Shown: piece after piece, positions 7,153 through 8,902 of the stretch | Layout of the letters: every line of letters starts with the position of its first letter | Numbering within the stretch: position 1 is the first letter of the stretch | Source: SURF-21 sp964592775 | GTDB taxonomy: Bacteria; Actinomycetota; Geothermincolia; Geothermincolales; RBG-13-55-18 | NCBI GenBank assembly: GCA_964592775.1 | Contig: CAZQFX010000116.1 | Span: forward strand, 1 to 8,902 | DNA: 8,902 nt | Reading direction: 5' to 3' | Position numbers and translations under genes: made by a program | Notes under the pieces: model-generated | Databases searched by the model: none | What the model was told of the DNA's origin: nothing | What the model saw: the letters and a program-made list of their open reading frames with translations, nothing else

Positions 7153-7995
7153 ATGGAAAAACAGAGATACCTGACCATTAGTGAACTCGAGGAGGCGACC
7201 GGGATCCCCAAGTCCACTATCAGGTACTACGTGCGTGAGGGCCTGATCGCTCCATACATCAAGACCGGCAAGACGATGGCCTATTACGCGGAAGAGGAAG
7301 TGCGGAGGCTCGAGCTCGTAAAGAAGCTGCGGGACGAGGAGAAGATGCCTATTAAGTTCATCAAGGTCGAGCTGGCCCAACTTGAAGCAGAGGAGGTGCA
7401 ACCCGAGAGCAGGGGGAGGTCGATAGATAGAAGGCAAGAGATAATACACACTACCGCGTATCTCTTTACCCACAAGGGTTATGACAAGGTCAGCATACAG
7501 GATATCGTCAGCGAACTTCAAATGAGCAAATCTACTTTCTATATGTATTTCAACAACAAGGAGGAACTTTTCCTGGAATGCGCGGATTATATCTTCCACC
7601 AGATCTTCGACGAGGTCTGGGACAGTATCAGGCAGGAAAAGGAAGTGATCCCGCGCCTGATCAAGAGGGGGGATGTCTTCATCGATGCCTACCCGAAATG
7701 GCGGGATATGATGAACCAGTTGCGGGGGATCGCCACTTCGAATAATCCGGCTTTCGTGGAGAAGTACAGGGAGAGCCTTAATTACATAGTGCAGCCGGTT
7801 ATACGGGATATCAAAAAGGCGGTGGAGCAGGGGAAGATGAAGGAAACCGTCGACCCGGAGGTCATGGGTTTCGCCTTCATGGGCATCGGGGAGTACGTGG
7901 CCGAACTGTATCATATATTCGGCAAGTACGATAAGCAGGAGATCCTGGACCAGGTCCAGCAGATAATGAACGGCCTCAAGAGAACCGAGCAGTGA
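7153..7995 (+). CDS. Two-domain transcriptional regulator: N-terminal MerR-type HTH fused to TetR-type repressor
   Basis: A 280-residue protein with two separate DNA-binding modules. Residues about 6-75 are a MerR-type winged helix: LTISELEEATGIPKSTIRYY, then VREGLIAPYIKTGK and YYAEEEVRRLELVKKLR. After a polar linker (about 76-92) comes a TetR N-terminal domain: RRQEIIHTTAYLFTHKGYDK (93-112), then VSIQDIVSELQMSKSTFYMY (113-132) and FNNKEELF (133-140). An all-helical ligand/dimer domain fills the remainder. An ordinary TetR protein is about 190-220 residues, so the front end is an added domain rather than an extension. It is divergent from the acyl-CoA operon, which suggests control by a CoA thioester or free acid. 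GTG at 7147, GTG at 7150 and ATG at 7153 are in frame; ATG 7153 is chosen because GGGA lies 8 bases before it and is too close for 7147. Confidence 0.92.
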   Translation: MEKQRYLTISELEEATGIPKSTIRYYVREGLIAPYIKTGKTMAYYAEEEVRRLELVKKLRDEEKMPIKFIKVELAQLEAEEVQPESRGRSIDRRQEIIHTTAYLFTHKGYDKVSIQDIVSELQMSKSTFYMYFNNKEELFLECADYIFHQIFDEVWDSIRQEKEVIPRLIKRGDVFIDAYPKWRDMMNQLRGIATSNNPAFVEKYRESLNYIVQPVIRDIKKAVEQGKMKETVDPEVMGFAFMGIGEYVAELYHIFGKYDKQEILDQVQQIMNGLKRTEQ

Positions 7996-8012
7996 AAGCT
8001 GCCCTGCTTTCA
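7993..8012 (+). terminator. Weak hairpin at the end of the regulator gene
   Basis: TGAAAGC (7993-7999, including the stop codon) pairs with GCTTTCA (8006-8012) across a 6-base loop. No T-run follows (next bases are TATCCATAATGG), so it is not a textbook intrinsic terminator. It could act weakly or protect the mRNA 3' end. Confidence 0.3.
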
Positions 8013-8187
8013 TATCCATAATGGACCATAATTAGTTATTATTTACAGGCGAGACTTCTCTCCAATCCCTCCGGCTCATGCCCCCATAGATGACGAACGC
8101 AAGACGTAGCTTTTCTGCATCAAAAGAAAGGTTTCTTAAAAATCTGTAGGAGTCGAAGAGACCGCACGCCGCCCTGCGCGACAGTAG

Positions 8188-8333
8188 TCAGGCCTAGGGG
8201 TCGAGCCTCGGATCGGGCCTGAGCAAGCTGGCGAATATGGAATCAGAGGAAGTCCAATATCCTGAATAATACCTATTGTTTGATAGCCTGTGTTCGGTTC
8301 AGGCCCGATCCGAGGCTCGACCCCTAGGCCTGA
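8188..8333. repeat. Perfect 35-bp inverted repeat with 76-base spacer
   Basis: The arm at 8188-8222 is the exact reverse complement of 8299-8333, 35 of 35 bases. Each arm starts TCAGGCC and ends GGCCTGA, with a CGAG-C-CTCG mini-palindrome in the middle, so each arm alone can also fold. The spacer (8223-8298) is AT-richer and carries a small inner hairpin (ATATGGA with TCCAATAT, one bulged A). No direct target duplication is evident: the left flank ends ACAGTAG and the right flank starts GTTGACC. Possible identities are a MITE-like non-autonomous element, a pair of inverted REP-like units, or a structured RNA/terminator for the converging transcripts. No transposase is present in the window. 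Confidence 0.85.
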
Positions 8334-8429
8334 GTTGACCATCCTCATCCCCTATTCGTCCACATTTATTGCAGAAGAACCTCAAACTTCAACAACCTCT
8401 TGCCTTGAACCCCGGACAGGTAGATGAAG

Positions 8430-8456
8430 CGGTTCTGTATAGAACAGGCAGAACCG
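8430..8456 (-). terminator. Hairpin after the CsoR-family gene, possible terminator
   Basis: CGGTTCTG (8430-8437) pairs with CAGAACCG (8449-8456), an 8-bp stem with an 11-base loop, 12 bases beyond the minus-strand stop codon. A competing hairpin GTTCT-GTAT-AGAAC (8432-8445) uses the same left arm. No T-tract follows in the minus direction, so termination strength is doubtful. Confidence 0.35.
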
Positions 8457-8467
8457 TAGACAAGGAA

Positions 8468-8761
8468 TTACTCCGGGGGGACGGGGCCGATGCTCGAACT
8501 GAAACGGAGGAAGATGTTTATCGCCTCACCGATAGCGTCCTCCAGCGAATCGGGCGGATTGTCCTTCAGGCATCCCTTCAGGCGATGGGTGATGATGTGT
8601 ATCCCCACGCGGTCCATGGCCGAGCGGGCGGCGGCTACCTGGGTGAGGACGTCCTCGCAATCCTTCTCCTCTTCCACCATCCGTATGATGCCGCGCACCT
8701 GGCCTTCCACGCGGTGCAACCTGCGCAGTATCGCTTCCCTGGTATCGTCATTAGCCGGCAT
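8468..8761 (-). CDS. CsoR/CstR/RcnR-family transcriptional repressor, CstR-like cysteine pair
   Basis: A 97-residue all-helical repressor of the metal/sulfur/formaldehyde-sensing family (DUF156), which binds DNA as a tetramer. The hallmark LRRLHRVEGQVRGIIRMVEE (12-31) is present. Cys35 (KDCEDVL) and Cys64 (KGCL) are 29 residues apart, as in CsoR and CstR. The position four before the second Cys, His in copper-sensing CsoR, is Arg60 here; His59 is one off register. Two Cys without the His fits a persulfide/sulfur sensor like CstR better than a Cu(I) sensor, but this is inference. Start 8761 has GGAGG 5 bases upstream. The gene stands alone and converges on the MerR-TetR gene; no copper, cobalt or sulfur gene is in the window, so its target is outside or it is autoregulated. 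Confidence 0.92.
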   Translation of the reverse strand: MPANDDTREAILRRLHRVEGQVRGIIRMVEEEKDCEDVLTQVAAARSAMDRVGIHIITHRLKGCLKDNPPDSLEDAIGEAINIFLRFSSSIGPVPPE

Positions 8762-8790
8762 GCGGACCTCCTCGCCACGAACCCCGCAAT

Positions 8791-8796
8791 ATTATA
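8791..8796 (-). promoter_or_regulatory. -10 box upstream of the CsoR-family gene
   Basis: A perfect TATAAT on the minus strand lies 30 bases before the start codon. No good -35 sits at 16-18 bases; TTGCCC lies 20 bases away. The AACCCCGC just downstream (8780-8787 on plus) resembles half of the G/C-tract operators of this family, but a second half is not clear. The remainder to 8902 shows no gene; TGGGCA (8816-8821) and TGCCCA (8851-8856) are a spaced inverted pair of unknown meaning. Confidence 0.45.
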
Positions 8797-8902
8797 GGCT
8801 TTTCGCCATAAAGTGTGGGCAATCCGGATGGCATTTGATATGCGATGGTGTGCCCATACCTTAACTGCCAGCTCTTTTCCGTACTCGCGCTAAATCACTT
8901 GC

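Larger units (their letters stand above)
7996..8467. other. Non-coding interval between convergent genes
   Basis: This 472-base stretch separates the regulator (plus) from the CsoR-family gene (minus). I see no frame with coding character or a ribosome binding site; a 70-codon open frame across 8136-8348 exists only because it crosses the large inverted repeat. Structure present: a weak hairpin at the left end, the 35-bp inverted repeat in the middle, and nested hairpins near 8430-8456. No tRNA-like or CRISPR-like pattern is seen. Confidence 0.6.

Noticed and set aside
8188..8340. Integron attC site reading of the inverted repeat
   Set aside because: The outer ends do not give RYYYAAC and GTTRRRY core sites, and no integrase or cassette-like gene is nearby.
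8136..8348. Minus-strand 70-codon open frame across the inverted repeat
   Set aside because: No ribosome binding site is visible and the content is dictated by the palindromic arms. Repeat elements often give such frames.
7996..8467. tRNA or CRISPR in the intergenic region
   Set aside because: No cloverleaf with a GTTCRA arm and no regularly spaced direct repeats were found.
8828..8893. Short plus-strand frame (ATG GCA TTT...) near the right edge
   Set aside because: Only 21 codons, no Shine-Dalgarno, and a stop before the edge.

Overview
The window looks like a catabolic locus from a GC-rich bacterium. Coding regions are G+C-rich, nearly every start has a strong GGAGG-type ribosome binding site, and the DNA between the operon and its regulator is markedly AT-rich. 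The gene mix (acyl-CoA ligase, acyl-CoA dehydrogenase, crotonase, thiolase/DUF35 pair, FMN/Fe-S ene-reductase family protein, TetR-type control) would fit an actinobacterial, Desulfobacterota-like or Firmicutes-like anaerobe or facultative organism. The sequence alone does not settle the phylum.

Positions 1-6922 (minus strand) hold one compact operon read right to left. The order is thiolase-superfamily protein, DUF35 Zn-ribbon/OB-fold partner, enoyl-CoA hydratase, acyl-CoA dehydrogenase, AMP-forming acyl-CoA ligase, single-module old-yellow-enzyme/2,4-dienoyl-CoA-reductase-like protein, and the first 24 codons of another gene that runs off the left edge. Gaps are 0-106 bases. The logic is activation of a carboxylic acid to its CoA thioester, alpha,beta-dehydrogenation, hydration and C-C cleavage, with an extra ene reductase for a conjugated or cyclic substrate. 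No 3-hydroxyacyl-CoA dehydrogenase is visible. The thiolase-like protein lacks the usual nucleophilic Cys and has Tyr in place of the HDxF His. I therefore suggest, as inference, that the chain is cut by a retro-aldol step of the Ltp2-DUF35 type rather than by thiolysis.

Positions 6923-7152 are a divergent control region. It holds a well-formed minus-strand promoter (TTGACA-17-TAAACT) with a GTAC-rich inverted repeat at the expected transcription start, and a plus-strand promoter-like pair ahead of the regulator with its own imperfect palindrome. The regulator (7153-7995) carries two DNA-binding domains in one chain: an N-terminal MerR-type winged helix and a C-terminal TetR-type repressor module. 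It is the likely controller of the operon.

Positions 7996-8467 are non-coding, between convergent genes. They contain a perfect 35-bp inverted repeat with a 76-base spacer, each arm of which is itself partly palindromic. This could be a MITE- or REP-pair-like element or a bidirectional transcription barrier. Positions 8468-8761 (minus) encode a small CsoR/CstR/RcnR-family repressor that keeps two Cys but has Arg where copper sensors have His, with a TATAAT box upstream. The right edge (8797-8902) shows no gene.
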